The notes under the pieces were generated by a model, which searched no databases, was not told the origin of the DNA, and saw only the letters and a program-made list of their open reading frames with translations. Below, one piece after another: positions 53,418 through 62,097 of a stretch of 64,000 nucleotides of DNA. The DNA lies in contig NZ_CANLDB010000002.1 in NCBI RefSeq assembly GCF_947489365.1, positions 620,001 to 684,000 on the forward strand. The letters are read 5' to 3'. Origin of the DNA: an uncultured Nocardioides sp. (GTDB lineage Bacteria > Actinomycetota > Actinomycetes > Propionibacteriales > Nocardioidaceae). The number at the start of each line of letters is the position of its first letter. Positions within the stretch are counted from its first letter, which is position 1. A program made the translations under genes and the position numbers.

Positions 53418-54397
53418 CCGCGCGTCCGGGCGATCTCGTAGAGGGCGACACCGGCGGCCACGCCGGCGTTGAGGGACTCGATCCCCGGTGCCATCGGGAT
53501 GGACACGATCTGGTCGCAGGTCTCACGGGTGAGGCGCGCGAGGCCGTCGTCCTCGGCGCCGACGACGAGCACCAGCGGCCCGTCGGCGAGCTCCAGGCCG
53601 GGCAGGGAGACGTCGCCGTCCCCGGCGAGGCCGACGACCATGCAGCCGGCGTCGGCGTACGCCTTGAGCTGGCGGACCAGGTTGGTCGCCCGGGCCACCG
53701 GCACGCGGGCGGCCGTGCCGGCCGAGGTCTTCCACGCGGACGCGGTCATGCCGGCCGCGCGACGCTCGGGCACGAGCACGCCGTGGGCACCGAACGCGGC
53801 GGCGGAGCGGATGACGGCGCCGAGGTTGCGCGGGTCGGTGACGGAGTCGAGCGCCACGATCAGGGCCGGCTCCCCGGCCTCCGCCGCGCGGTCCAGGAGG
53901 TCGTCGGGGTGGGCGTACTCGAAGGCGGGCAGCCGGGCGGCGAGGCCCTGGTGGACCGCGCCGCCGGTCAGCCGGTCGAGGTCGGCCTTGGAGGCGGAGG
54001 TGAGCATCAGCCCGCGGTCCGCGGCGAGGGCGAACGCCTCCCGCATCCGGCCGTCACGCTCGGCGCCCTCCGCGACGAACAGCGCGGTGAGCGGCAGGCC
54101 GGCGCGCAGCGCCTCGACCACCGGGTTGCGACCGGCGACCCACTCGGCCTCGTCGCCGGCCCGCTTGCCCTTGCCCGGCGGGCGACGCGCACCCTTGCCG
54201 GGTCCGGCCTTGCCGCCGCCCTTGCCGCCACCGCTCGACGCGGAGCCGCTCTCGTACGACTTGTGGTACGGCCGGTCCTTCGCCTTGGGCGTCGGTCCCC
54301 GGCCCTCGAGGCCACGGCGGACGCGGCCCCCCGAGCCCGCGGTGGGGCCCTTCGAGGTCTTGCGGATCGCGCCGCGGCGCTGGGAGTTTCCGGGCAT
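53414..54397 (-). CDS. rlmB: 23S rRNA (guanosine-2'-O-)-methyltransferase, TrmH/RlmB family
   Basis: 327 residues. A basic Gly/Lys-rich N-terminal tail of about 85 residues (GGGKGGGKAGPGKGARRPPG) leads to the substrate-binding domain (VAGRNPVVEALRAGLPL) and the knotted SPOUT domain: VALDSVTDPRNLGAVIRSAA (motif 1), LVLVVGAEDDGLARLT (motif 2) and VSIPMAPGIESLNAGVAAGV (motif 3). It methylates a 23S rRNA guanosine. It directly follows cysS (one-base overlap), the usual actinobacterial order. Confidence 0.94.
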   Translation of the reverse strand: MPGNSQRRGAIRKTSKGPTAGSGGRVRRGLEGRGPTPKAKDRPYHKSYESGSASSGGGKGGGKAGPGKGARRPPGKGKRAGDEAEWVAGRNPVVEALRAGLPLTALFVAEGAERDGRMREAFALAADRGLMLTSASKADLDRLTGGAVHQGLAARLPAFEYAHPDDLLDRAAEAGEPALIVALDSVTDPRNLGAVIRSAAAFGAHGVLVPERRAAGMTASAWKTSAGTAARVPVARATNLVRQLKAYADAGCMVVGLAGDGDVSLPGLELADGPLVLVVGAEDDGLARLTRETCDQIVSIPMAPGIESLNAGVAAGVALYEIARTRG

Positions 54398-55788
54398 CAG
54401 GTGCTCCAGGTGGGGCCGTCGGGGGTGTCGGTGATCTCGACGCCGGCGGCCTTGAGGCGGTCGCGGATGTCGTCGGCGCGGGCCCAGTCCTTGTCGGCGC
54501 GGGCTCGTGCACGCTCCTCGAGGAGGCCAGCGACCAGGGCGTCGACGACGCCGGTGAGGCGGTCGTCGCTGCGCCCGCCCCAGGCGGGGTCGTCGGGGTC
54601 GACGCCGAGCACGCCGAGCATCGCGCGGACGGCGGTGGCCTCGGCGGCCGCGTCACCGCCCGCGGCGAGCGCGGAGTTGCCGGCGCGGACCGTGTCGTGG
54701 AGGACGGCGACGGCCGCGGGCGTGCCGAGGTCGTCGTCCATCGCGATGGCGAAGGCGTCGGGCAGGGCGTCGGGCAGGTCACCCGCCGGCGTGCCACCGG
54801 CGCGCTCGAGGAAGCCCTCGACCCGCCGGTACGCCGCGGCGGCCTCGTCGAGCGCCTCGAAGGAGAACTCGACGTGCGAGCGGTAGTGCGACGCGACCAG
54901 GTAGTAGCGCAGCTCGACCCCGCGGACCCGCTCGAGCACGTTCGGGACCAGCAGCGAGTTGCCGAGCGACTTGCTCATCTTCTCGCCGGAGGTGGTGATC
55001 CAGGCGTTGTGCATCCAGTACGACGCGAAGTCCTGGCCGGCGGCGCGGGACTGGGCCTGCTCGTTCTCGTGGTGCGGGAAGCGCAGGTCGACGCCACCGC
55101 CGTGGATGTCGAAGGCGTCGCCGAGGTACTTGCCCGCCATCGCGGAGCACTCGATGTGCCAGCCGGGGCGGCCACGGCCCCAGGGGCTCGGCCACGACGC
55201 GGTGCGCGGCTCGGAGTCCTTCGCACCCTTCCAGAGCGCGAAGTCGCGGGGGTCGCGCTTGCCCCGCGGGTCGGCGTCCTCGGCGGCCTCCATGTCGTCG
55301 ACGCGCTGGCGGGTCAGCTCGCCGTACGCCGGCCAGGAGGCGACGTCGAAGTAGACGTCGCCCGAGCCGTCGGCGGCCGGGTAGGCGTGGCCGCGGTCGA
55401 TCAGCTCGCCGATGAGCTCGAGCATCTCCGGGACGTGCGCCGTCGCGGCGGGCTCGTACGTCGGGGGCGCCACGTTGAGCAGCGCGTAGGCCTCGTCGAG
55501 CTGCCGCTTGGTGACCGCCGTCAGCGCCCACCAGGCCAGGCCCTGCTCCTCGCCCTTGGCGAGGATCTTGTCGTCGATGTCGGTCACGTTGCGGATGAAC
55601 GTGACCTCGTGGCCACGGACCTCCAGCCAGCGCCGCAGGACGTCGAAGCAGACGCCGCTGCGCACGTGGCCGACGTGCGGCGCGGACTGCACGGTGAGGC
55701 CGCAGAGGTAGATCCCTGCGTGCCCCGGGCGCAGGGGCACGAAGTCGCGGACCTCCCTGGTCGCGGTGTCGTGCAGTCGCAGTGGCAT
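54397..55788 (-). CDS. cysS: Cysteinyl-tRNA synthetase
   Basis: 463 residues. Class I synthetase: [20 protein letters not shown] contains the zinc Cys and the HIGH-like motif (HVGH); GWHIECSAM and [14 protein letters not shown] are the other zinc ligands; [11 protein letters not shown] is KMSKS. The C-terminal anticodon domain ends [26 protein letters not shown] six bases before the ATG suggests a leaderless mRNA. Operon cysS-rlmB-metallophosphoesterase. The length and motifs fit true CysS rather than MshC (mycothiol ligase). Confidence 0.96.
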   Translation of the reverse strand: MPLRLHDTATREVRDFVPLRPGHAGIYLCGLTVQSAPHVGHVRSGVCFDVLRRWLEVRGHEVTFIRNVTDIDDKILAKGEEQGLAWWALTAVTKRQLDEAYALLNVAPPTYEPAATAHVPEMLELIGELIDRGHAYPAADGSGDVYFDVASWPAYGELTRQRVDDMEAAEDADPRGKRDPRDFALWKGAKDSEPRTASWPSPWGRGRPGWHIECSAMAGKYLGDAFDIHGGGVDLRFPHHENEQAQSRAAGQDFASYWMHNAWITTSGEKMSKSLGNSLLVPNVLERVRGVELRYYLVASHYRSHVEFSFEALDEAAAAYRRVEGFLERAGGTPAGDLPDALPDAFAIAMDDDLGTPAAVAVLHDTVRAGNSALAAGGDAAAEATAVRAMLGVLGVDPDDPAWGGRSDDRLTGVVDALVAGLLEERARARADKDWARADDIRDRLKAAGVEITDTPDGPTWST

Positions 55789-55794
55789 CCCCCG

Positions 55795-55800
55795 AGTCTA
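55795..55800 (-). promoter_or_regulatory. Leaderless-type -10 (TAGACT) for cysS
   Basis: TAGACT ends six bases before ATG 55788. Confidence 0.5.
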
Positions 55801-55879
55801 TTGGCCGTGCGGTGCGCCCCCCGCACGCCTCCCGCCACGCCCGAACGTGTGACTGCAGTGACTGGAGTGACTCGCGCTC

Positions 55880-55885
55880 TAGCCT
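55880..55885 (+). promoter_or_regulatory. Leaderless-type -10 (TAGCCT) for the C39-like peptidase
   Basis: TAGCCT ends six bases before ATG 55892. GTGACTGCAGTGACTGGAGTGACT, three near-copies of GTGACTGxA, lies just upstream (55848-55872) and may be a regulator site. Confidence 0.45.
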
Positions 55886-55891
55886 GGTGCC

Positions 55892-57214
55892 ATGCCGTCC
55901 TTCCCCACGGCGCGAGGCGTCTCGGCCCTCCTCGGCCCTGCCCTGGCCGCCACCGCGCTGACCCTGCCCACCGCCGTCGTCCCGGCCGCCTCAGCCAGCT
56001 CGGGCGCCCCGGCGTCCGCGGCCCCCACCGCCGCCCGCGCCCAGGCCGAGCCCGCCGGCCGCCTGATCACCTACCGGGAGTGGGCCAGCGGCAAGCAGCT
56101 CGCCCAGGGCGCACGGGAGGACACCTACGTCTCGAAGGGCGCGCTGAGGCTGCGCTCGAAGGCCCCCGTCCGTCAGGTCGGCGACCGGCGCTACCAGGCC
56201 GGCACCTGGACCTCCCCCTGGACCTGGCCCGGCTACGGCCTCACCGAGATGGTCGCCTCCTGGGACGCCCGCACCCCCGGCGACAGCTGGATCCGCGTGG
56301 AAGCCCGCGGCCGCTCGGCCGGGCGCGAGTCGTCCTGGGACACCCTCGGCGAGTGGACCTCCGGCGAGGCCCGCGAGCGCACCACGATCTCCGGCCAGGA
56401 CGACGACCTGGCCCGCGTCAACGTCGACACCCTGCAGGCGACCACCGCGGCCGGCCTGCACTCCTGGCAGCTGCGGGTGACCCTGTTCAAGCGCGACGGA
56501 TCGACGACGGGCGTCCCGTCGGTCGACACGGTCGGCGCGATGGTCAGCCGCCTGCCGGACGACTCCCGGGTCGCGACGTCACGCACGGGCCCGGCCCGCG
56601 GGAAGGTCCTGGACGTCCCCCGCTACTCCCAGATGGTCCACCGCGGCCACTCCCCGCAGTGGGGCGGCGGCGGCGAGGCGTGGTGCAGCCCCACGTCGGT
56701 CTCGATGGTGCTCGACCACTACGACGCCCTGCCCAGCGAGGCCGAGTACGCCTGGACCGGCCCCGGCCACACCGCCGGCTTCGTCGACCACGCCGCCCGG
56801 ATGAGCTACGACCACGGGTACGACGGCGCCGGCAACTGGCCGTTCAACACGGCGTACGCGACCCAGCACGTGTCCGACGCCTTCGTCACCCGCCTGCGGA
56901 GCCTCCGCGAGGCGGAGCGGTTCATCGCCGCCGGGATCCCGCTGGTGGCCTCGATCCGCTTCGACGCGGGCCAGCTGAGCGGCGCCCCGATCTCGTCGTC
57001 CAACGGCCACCTGCTGGTGATCGTCGGCTTCACCCGCACCGGCGACGTGGTCGTCAACGACCCCGCCGCCTCGAGCCGCGACGGCGTCCGACGCGTGTAC
57101 GACCGGGCCCAGTTCGAGAACGTCTGGATCCCCACCTCCGGCGGCCTGGTCTACGTGATCCGCGACGGCCAGCCCCTCCCGAAGCGCGTGGCGGGCTCCA
57201 CCCGCAACTGGTGA
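55892..57214 (+). CDS. Secreted C39-like cysteine peptidase
   Basis: 440 residues. Signal peptide LLGPALAATALTLPTAVVP with ASA cleavage near residue 35. Residues about 55-225 form a beta-rich domain of unknown role (TWTSPWTWPGYGLTEMVASW). The C-terminal half is a papain-like Peptidase_C39_2 domain: DVPRYSQMVH, AWCSPTSVSMVLDHY (catalytic Cys), SNGHLLVIVGFTRTGDVVV (catalytic His) and NDPAAS (third residue). It probably cleaves extracellular protein or peptide cross-links. A 109-bp inverted repeat follows the stop. Confidence 0.88.
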   Translation: MPSFPTARGVSALLGPALAATALTLPTAVVPAASASSGAPASAAPTAARAQAEPAGRLITYREWASGKQLAQGAREDTYVSKGALRLRSKAPVRQVGDRRYQAGTWTSPWTWPGYGLTEMVASWDARTPGDSWIRVEARGRSAGRESSWDTLGEWTSGEARERTTISGQDDDLARVNVDTLQATTAAGLHSWQLRVTLFKRDGSTTGVPSVDTVGAMVSRLPDDSRVATSRTGPARGKVLDVPRYSQMVHRGHSPQWGGGGEAWCSPTSVSMVLDHYDALPSEAEYAWTGPGHTAGFVDHAARMSYDHGYDGAGNWPFNTAYATQHVSDAFVTRLRSLREAERFIAAGIPLVASIRFDAGQLSGAPISSSNGHLLVIVGFTRTGDVVVNDPAASSRDGVRRVYDRAQFENVWIPTSGGLVYVIRDGQPLPKRVAGSTRNW

Positions 57215-57221
57215 GCCCCCT

Positions 57222-57330
57222 CGCTGGTTGAGGTGCGAGGAGCGCCAGCGACGAGCCTCGAAACCCGGTGACGGACCGACCGACCCTGCACCGGGTTTCG
57301 AGGCTCACTCCGTTCGCACCTCAACCAGCG
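57222..57330. terminator. 109-bp inverted repeat between convergent genes
   Basis: Perfect outer 17-bp arms (CGCTGGTTGAGGTGCGA and its complement) and perfect inner 18-bp arms (GAGCCTCGAAACCCGGTG and its complement). It lies eight bases after the peptidase stop and 53 bases from the oxidoreductase stop, so it is a strong two-way terminator candidate as well as a repeat element. Confidence 0.7.
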
Positions 57331-57383
57331 GCTGTTCCGTGCGCACCTCGACCTCCGGCGCTGCGCGTGGCGCGGGAACGCCC

Positions 57384-58958
57384 TCAGTCCTCCGTGACCG
57401 TGAAGTCGACCTCGTGCCAGCCGGTGGCGCCGTCGGGGACGGTGTCGGCGACGACCCCGGTCTGGGGGGCGCCGTCGGGGTCGAGGGCGCGGACGCGCAG
57501 CACGTGGTCGCCCGCGGGGACGTCGGGGAGCACGGCGCGCCACTGGAACCAGGAGTCGATGCGCCGGGAGTCGGCCACCTCGCCCGCGGTCCAGGCTCCG
57601 CCGTCGAGGGAGACCTCGACACCGCCGATGCCGGTGTGCTGGAACCACGCCATGCCCGCGGCGATGACGTCGCCGGCGGGGAGCTCGTCGCCCGAGCGGG
57701 GGACGTCGACCCGGGAGCCGATCTTCACCGGCCCCTGCTCGGACCAGCCGTTCTCGGTCCAGTACGCCGAGAAGCGGTCGAAGCGGGTGACCTCCCAGTC
57801 CACGACCCACTTGCAGGCCGAGACGTAGCCGTACAGGCCGGGCACCAGCGTGCGCACCGGGAAGCCGTGCTCCACCGGCAGGGGGACGCCGTTCATCGCG
57901 ACGGCGAGCATCGCCTTGCGGTCGTCGGTGAGGGCCTCGAGGGGGGTGCCGCACGTCCAGCCGTCCTCGGAGGTCTGCAGGACGGCGTCCGCCCCCTCCT
58001 GCACCCCGGCGAGAGCGAGCACGTCGGCGGTGAGCATCCCGCTCCACCAGGCGTTGCCGATGAGGTCGCCTCCGACCTCGTTGGAGACGCAGTTCAGCGT
58101 CGTCCACCGCTCGGTCAGGCTGCCGGAGAACAGGTCGTCGAAGTCGAGGACGACCTCGCGGTCGACCATCCCGTGGATGCGCAGGCGCCAGTCGGCCGGG
58201 TCGATGGTCGGGACGGCGAAGGCCGTGTGGATGACGTAGAAGGACGGGTTCGGCGTCTCCCAGGAGGTGACGCCGTCGACGCCGATCCGGGCGGCGGCGG
58301 GCACGGTCGGGCGGGTGACCTGCAGGCCGAGCAGCTGGCGGGCGCGCTCCACGCCCTGCCGACGGCGGGCGAGGACCTCCCCGCCGAGGCCCGCGAGGAC
58401 GGCGAACGCCCCCACCGCGCCCATCCGCACCAGCAGGTGGCGCCGCGTGTCGCCGCGCAGCCCGGTGGGCTCCTCCTCGCCGTCCTCCGTGGCCGCCCGG
58501 CCCGAGCCCGCGGCCCGCTCGTCCTGCACGCGCAGCGGCACGCAGAGCAGCGAGGTCACCACCAGCCAGGTCAGCAGACCGGTGAGGACCGGGAGCAGGT
58601 CGACCGAGGCGTTCGCCCCGGGGACCAGCAGGACGGCGACGCCCCCGATGCCGGCGAGGACGCCGTACGGGACCGCGGTCAGCCACCACGAGCGGCGACC
58701 GAGCCGGCCGGCCCAGGCGAAGACCGCGGTGAGGGTCACCAGGATGACGATGACCAGCGCGACCTTGTCGAAGACGCCGAACGCCTCGATGCCCCACTCG
58801 ATCAGCCCGGTGGGTGTCAGGCGGACCGCGAGCTCCGCGACGGCCACGACCGGTGTGGAGCGGACGTGGAGCACCGCGGCCACCAGGTGCGAGGTCGCCA
58901 GACCCGCCAGGCCGCCGAGCAGCCCGGCGAGCGACCAGGCGCCGCGCGGAGAACGCAT
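57384..58958 (-). CDS. Membrane-bound sulfite-oxidase-like molybdopterin oxidoreductase
   Basis: 524 residues. The N-terminal about 160 residues hold four or five membrane helices (SLAGLLGGLAGLATSHLVAA, VALVIVILVTLTAVFAWAG, LLPVLTGLLTWLVVTSLL). After a second basic-hydrophobic segment (RRHLLVRMGAVGAFAVLAGL) comes the sulfite-oxidase molybdopterin domain: TTLNCVSNEVGGDLIGNAWW with the Mo-ligand Cys, GFPVRTLVPGLYGYVSACKW, and a C-terminal Mo-co dimerisation domain (GGVEVSLDGGAWTAGEV). No heme or cytochrome domain is attached. Substrate unknown. ATG 58958 preferred over 58973. Confidence 0.91.
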   Translation of the reverse strand: MRSPRGAWSLAGLLGGLAGLATSHLVAAVLHVRSTPVVAVAELAVRLTPTGLIEWGIEAFGVFDKVALVIVILVTLTAVFAWAGRLGRRSWWLTAVPYGVLAGIGGVAVLLVPGANASVDLLPVLTGLLTWLVVTSLLCVPLRVQDERAAGSGRAATEDGEEEPTGLRGDTRRHLLVRMGAVGAFAVLAGLGGEVLARRRQGVERARQLLGLQVTRPTVPAAARIGVDGVTSWETPNPSFYVIHTAFAVPTIDPADWRLRIHGMVDREVVLDFDDLFSGSLTERWTTLNCVSNEVGGDLIGNAWWSGMLTADVLALAGVQEGADAVLQTSEDGWTCGTPLEALTDDRKAMLAVAMNGVPLPVEHGFPVRTLVPGLYGYVSACKWVVDWEVTRFDRFSAYWTENGWSEQGPVKIGSRVDVPRSGDELPAGDVIAAGMAWFQHTGIGGVEVSLDGGAWTAGEVADSRRIDSWFQWRAVLPDVPAGDHVLRVRALDPDGAPQTGVVADTVPDGATGWHEVDFTVTED

Positions 58959-59002
58959 GGGTGTGATTCTCACCCACGCACCGTCACGGGCATCATCTCG
59001 GT

Positions 59003-59500
59003 GTGAGCGCCGCCGGATCCGACAGCACCTCCCGCCCCCCGCGCACCGGGATCGGCACCGACGTCCACCGGCTCGCCGAGGGCGTCCCGATGCACCTCGC
59101 CGGCCTCGCGTGGCCCGACGAGCCGCGCGGCCTCGCCGGGCACTCCGACGGCGACGTCGCCGCGCACGCCGCGTGCGACGCGCTCCTCTCCGCCGCGGGG
59201 CTCGGCGACCTGGGCTCCCGCTTCGGGACCTCCCGACCGGAGTGGGCCGGCGCGGCCGGGACGGCGCTGCTCGAGGAGACCGCCCGCCTGGTCCGCGAGG
59301 CGGGCTTCACGATCGGCCACGTCGCCGTGCAGGTCATCGGGGAGCGCCCGCGCCTGTCCGGACGACGGGACGAGGCGCAGTCCGCCCTCGCCGCGGCGAC
59401 CGGCGGCACCGTCGCGGTGTCCGCCACCACCACCGACGGCCTCGGCCTCACCGGCCGCGGGGAGGGGGTCGCCGCGATCGCCACCGCCACCGTCTGGTGA
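59003..59500 (+). CDS. ispF: 2-C-methyl-D-erythritol 2,4-cyclodiphosphate synthase
   Basis: 165 residues. MEP-pathway enzyme of isoprenoid synthesis. [12 protein letters not shown] supplies the DxH metal pair, [20 protein letters not shown] the third His and substrate loop, [15 protein letters not shown] the next conserved block and [19 protein letters not shown] the end. All metal ligands are present. GTG start at 59003, divergent from the oxidoreductase 44 bases away. Its usual partner ispD is not in the window; cysS and rlmB, which often follow ispDF, lie 3 kb off on the other strand. Confidence 0.95.
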   Translation: MSAAGSDSTSRPPRTGIGTDVHRLAEGVPMHLAGLAWPDEPRGLAGHSDGDVAAHAACDALLSAAGLGDLGSRFGTSRPEWAGAAGTALLEETARLVREAGFTIGHVAVQVIGERPRLSGRRDEAQSALAAATGGTVAVSATTTDGLGLTGRGEGVAAIATATVW

Positions 59501-59561
59501 GGGTGCCCGTGTGGCGACGGCCACGGTGTGGTGAGTGCGACGGTGTGTCACAGTCACCCCC

Positions 59562-60476
59562 GTGCCGAACACCGCGATCCCCGCGCCGCACGAGCTGCGG
59601 ACCCACGACGGCCTCCGGCTCGCCGTCCGCGTGGACGGGCCCGCCGACGCGCCGCTGACCGTCGTCCTCGCCCACTGCTGGACCGCCGACCGGGAGGACT
59701 GGCACCACCAGGTCCACGACCTCCTCGCGGCGTACGGCGGCCGCGTCCGCGTCCTCACCTGGGACGCGCGGGGCCACGGAGCCTCCGACGCCGCCCCGGT
59801 GGGGGCCTGCACGATCGCGAACCTGGGCCGTGACCTCGGCGACCTCCTCGACGCCTTCGCGCCCACCGGCCCGCTCGTGCTCGCCGGCCACTCCATCGGC
59901 GGGATGACGCTGATGGCCCTGGCCGAGCAGCGGCCCGACCTCGTGGCCCGCACCGTCGGCGTCCTGTTCTGCGCGACCGCCTGCGGCGGGCTCGACGCCA
60001 TCACGCTCGGGCTGCCCGGGACCGGCGGCGAGCGGGTCCGCGCGCAGATCCCCCGCCTGCTCGCCTCCCGGGCTCGGCTGCTGTCGCGCTCCAAGCGCCG
60101 CCGGACGCCGCTCACCGAGCGGGCCGTCGTCCGCCGCTACCTCTTCGGCGACCTCAAGCCGCCCCGCGACGTCGGGCTGGTCGTCGACCAGATCATCAAC
60201 TGCCCGCCGGCGACCATGGAGGGCTTCTACCGCGACCTCATGCGCCACGACCGGGGCGCGGCCTGCGCGGCGTACGCCGGCGCCGCGGTCACCGTCGTCG
60301 TCGGCTCGGCGGACCGGCTGACGCCCCGGCGCTTCGCCCGCGCGATCGCCGAGGCCAGCCCCGGTTCCCGGCTGCTGGTCGTGCCCGGCGCCGGCCACAT
60401 GCTCCCCCTGGAGCGCCCCCGCGTCGTGAGCGACCTGCTCGGCGAGCTGGTGGACGGGGCGCTGGCGCGCCCCTGA
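59562..60476 (+). CDS. Alpha/beta hydrolase
   Basis: 304 residues. LTVVLAHCWTADREDWHHQV is the oxyanion strand (HCWTAD where many have HGxxxx), VLTWDARGHGASD the next block, VLAGHSIGGMTLMALAEQ the nucleophile elbow (GHSIG) near residue 108, VVVGSADRLTPRRFARAIAE the acid and VVPGAGHMLPLERP the His. Complete triad. Substrate unknown. GTG 59562 (VPNTAIPAPHEL) is preferred. The gene ends in a 32-bp-period repeat facing the NirD-like gene. Confidence 0.88.
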   Translation: MPNTAIPAPHELRTHDGLRLAVRVDGPADAPLTVVLAHCWTADREDWHHQVHDLLAAYGGRVRVLTWDARGHGASDAAPVGACTIANLGRDLGDLLDAFAPTGPLVLAGHSIGGMTLMALAEQRPDLVARTVGVLFCATACGGLDAITLGLPGTGGERVRAQIPRLLASRARLLSRSKRRRTPLTERAVVRRYLFGDLKPPRDVGLVVDQIINCPPATMEGFYRDLMRHDRGAACAAYAGAAVTVVVGSADRLTPRRFARAIAEASPGSRLLVVPGAGHMLPLERPRVVSDLLGELVDGALARP

Positions 60477-60482
60477 GCCGAG

Positions 60483-60530
60483 TCGGCACGTCTGCGCACC
60501 TGACGGGCCTCGAGTCGGCACGTCTGCGCA
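60483..60530. repeat. 32-bp-period direct repeat, two copies
   Basis: TCGGCACGTCTGCGCA at 60483 and 60515. Same core and same 32-base period as the array at 47742, again between convergent genes. Confidence 0.9.
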
Positions 60531-60534
60531 GCCC

Positions 60535-60876
60535 TCAGGCGGCGTCCACCCGGCGCCGTCCGACGTGGACGACGCCGTCGACCACCTGCACCGGGTACGC
60601 CGGGACCGCGGCGTGGTCGTCGTCCAGGCAGCGGCCGGTGCGCAGGTCGAAGGCGTGGCCGTGGCGGGGTGAGCCGACGAACGGGACGCCGTCGCGGACG
60701 CCGACCACGCCCCGGTTCATCGTCGCCGCGTGGTCGAACGGGTCGTGGTTGCCGACGGCGTACACCTCGTCGGCGGACGTCCGGAACAGCGCTAGCGCCT
60801 GCCCGTGGGCGAGCGCGACCGCGCCGCACCCGAGGTGCAGGTCCTCGAGCCGGCACACCGGCTGCCACTCGGTCAC
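60535..60876 (-). CDS. nirD: NirD-like Rieske-fold protein
   Basis: 113 residues. Fold of the small subunit of NADH-nitrite reductase: EWQPVCRLEDLHLGCGAVAL, then YAVGNHDPFDHAATMNRGVV and VPFVGSPRHGHAFDLRTGRC. The cluster-binding Cys-His pairs of true Rieske proteins are replaced (NHD and SPRH), as is usual in NirD, so it likely holds no iron-sulfur cluster. No nirB lies in the window, which is odd for NirD. GTG 60876 follows TAGCGT by seven bases. A 342-bp stand-alone gene. Confidence 0.82.
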   Translation of the reverse strand: MTEWQPVCRLEDLHLGCGAVALAHGQALALFRTSADEVYAVGNHDPFDHAATMNRGVVGVRDGVPFVGSPRHGHAFDLRTGRCLDDDHAAVPAYPVQVVDGVVHVGRRRVDAA

Positions 60877-60883
60877 CCCCGCG

Positions 60884-60889
60884 ACGCTA
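60884..60889 (-). promoter_or_regulatory. Leaderless-type -10 (TAGCGT) for the NirD-like gene
   Basis: TAGCGT ends seven bases before GTG 60876 and decides this start over the much longer track ORF. Confidence 0.5.
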
Positions 60890-60959
60890 GGGCCGCGCGG
60901 CCGCGCGGAGGTGACCGAGGCGTTTCGTCGTGTAACAGGGACGCAACAACCGTCCGGGC

Positions 60960-62063
60960 TCAGCCCAGGTCGACGATCGCGGCGACCGGTCCGCCGCCCT
61001 CCGGGCCCTGATGGGCCGCGGAGACCGACACGAAGACGGCCGGGTCGCCGGTGACCGCGGCGGTGACGCCACCGACGGCCGCCTTGATCTGGCGGTGCCA
61101 GTGCACGTCGGAGTCGTCGAGCATCGCGTTGCGGCGCCCACGGACCTTGCCGTCGGACGACGTCTCGCACTTGAGGAAGACGTTCACCAGCCTGCCGTCG
61201 AGGTCCGCGGTGCGCGGGCGCTCGGGCAGGTCGAGGCCAGCGTCGCGGATGGCGTCCCAGATGCCGTCGGCGTCGAGGGCGTCGTCCATGACGGAGTGGC
61301 CGATGCGGTAGCGGCCACCGACACCGTGGGCGTTGCCGACCACGACGACCTGGGCGCGGTCGAGCTCGACGCCCGAGGAGCAGGAGGCGACGCTGGAGAA
61401 GAGGCCCCGGTCCTTGAGGACCTCGGAGTCGTCGGGCATCTCGATCTCGCCGAGCGCGACGGCGATGCCCAGGGCCGTGCCGCCGTTGGAGACGTCCATC
61501 GAGTGCAGCGTGTCCTCGGTGAAGACGGTCTCGCCGCGCGACTTGGCGTCGGCGATCGTCGACAGCGTCAGCAGCGGCGTCTTGGTCTGCACGTAGTGGA
61601 CGTCGGCGACGTCGGTGATGCCCGCGCGCTCCATCGCGACCTCCACGGCGGCGGCGACCTTGGTGATCATCCCGGAGCGGCCGATGTCCTCCGGCAGGAG
61701 GACCTCGCTCATGGCGTATCCGACCGACAGGCGCTTGTCGTCGCTCGGGGTGACGTCCTCGGGCGGCACGGTCGCGAAGATGGTGGCGTGGGGGCTGATG
61801 ACGCCGTCGGTGCCGCCGGACCACACGATCGGGACGTCCTTGACCTGCTCGGCCGGGGCGCCCTTCTCGACCAGCACCTCGCGGAACGCGCGGTCGGCGA
61901 TGATCCGGGTGTAGTCGTTGACGCCGCCGTTGCCCTCCGTCTTGCCGATGATCGCGATCACGCGGTCGGCGTGGAGCGTGCCGTCGTCGATGAGCTTCGC
62001 CATCTCGCTGGCGTCGGCGACGGAGTGGATGGGGACCTTGCGTACTTCGATGGCGTCGGGCAT
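60960..62063 (-). CDS. Ring-opening amidohydrolase (cyanuric acid hydrolase/barbiturase family)
   Basis: 367 residues, the family length, three similar domains each with a Ser-Lys pair. [19 protein letters not shown] (Lys of domain 1), [39 protein letters not shown] (Ser), and [20 protein letters not shown] (Ser/metal motif near the end). Members open the ring of cyanuric acid or barbiturate; which one cannot be told. It is followed upstream by carbamate kinase (34 bases), suggesting catabolism of a cyclic ureide to carbamoyl phosphate. TTGGTTCG-AGAGGAACCC precedes the ATG (AGAGGAA as ribosome site). Confidence 0.88.
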   Translation of the reverse strand: MPDAIEVRKVPIHSVADASEMAKLIDDGTLHADRVIAIIGKTEGNGGVNDYTRIIADRAFREVLVEKGAPAEQVKDVPIVWSGGTDGVISPHATIFATVPPEDVTPSDDKRLSVGYAMSEVLLPEDIGRSGMITKVAAAVEVAMERAGITDVADVHYVQTKTPLLTLSTIADAKSRGETVFTEDTLHSMDVSNGGTALGIAVALGEIEMPDDSEVLKDRGLFSSVASCSSGVELDRAQVVVVGNAHGVGGRYRIGHSVMDDALDADGIWDAIRDAGLDLPERPRTADLDGRLVNVFLKCETSSDGKVRGRRNAMLDDSDVHWHRQIKAAVGGVTAAVTGDPAVFVSVSAAHQGPEGGGPVAAIVDLG

Positions 62064-62097
62064 GGGTTCCTCTCGTTGGTTCGTCAGGTCGTGCAGG

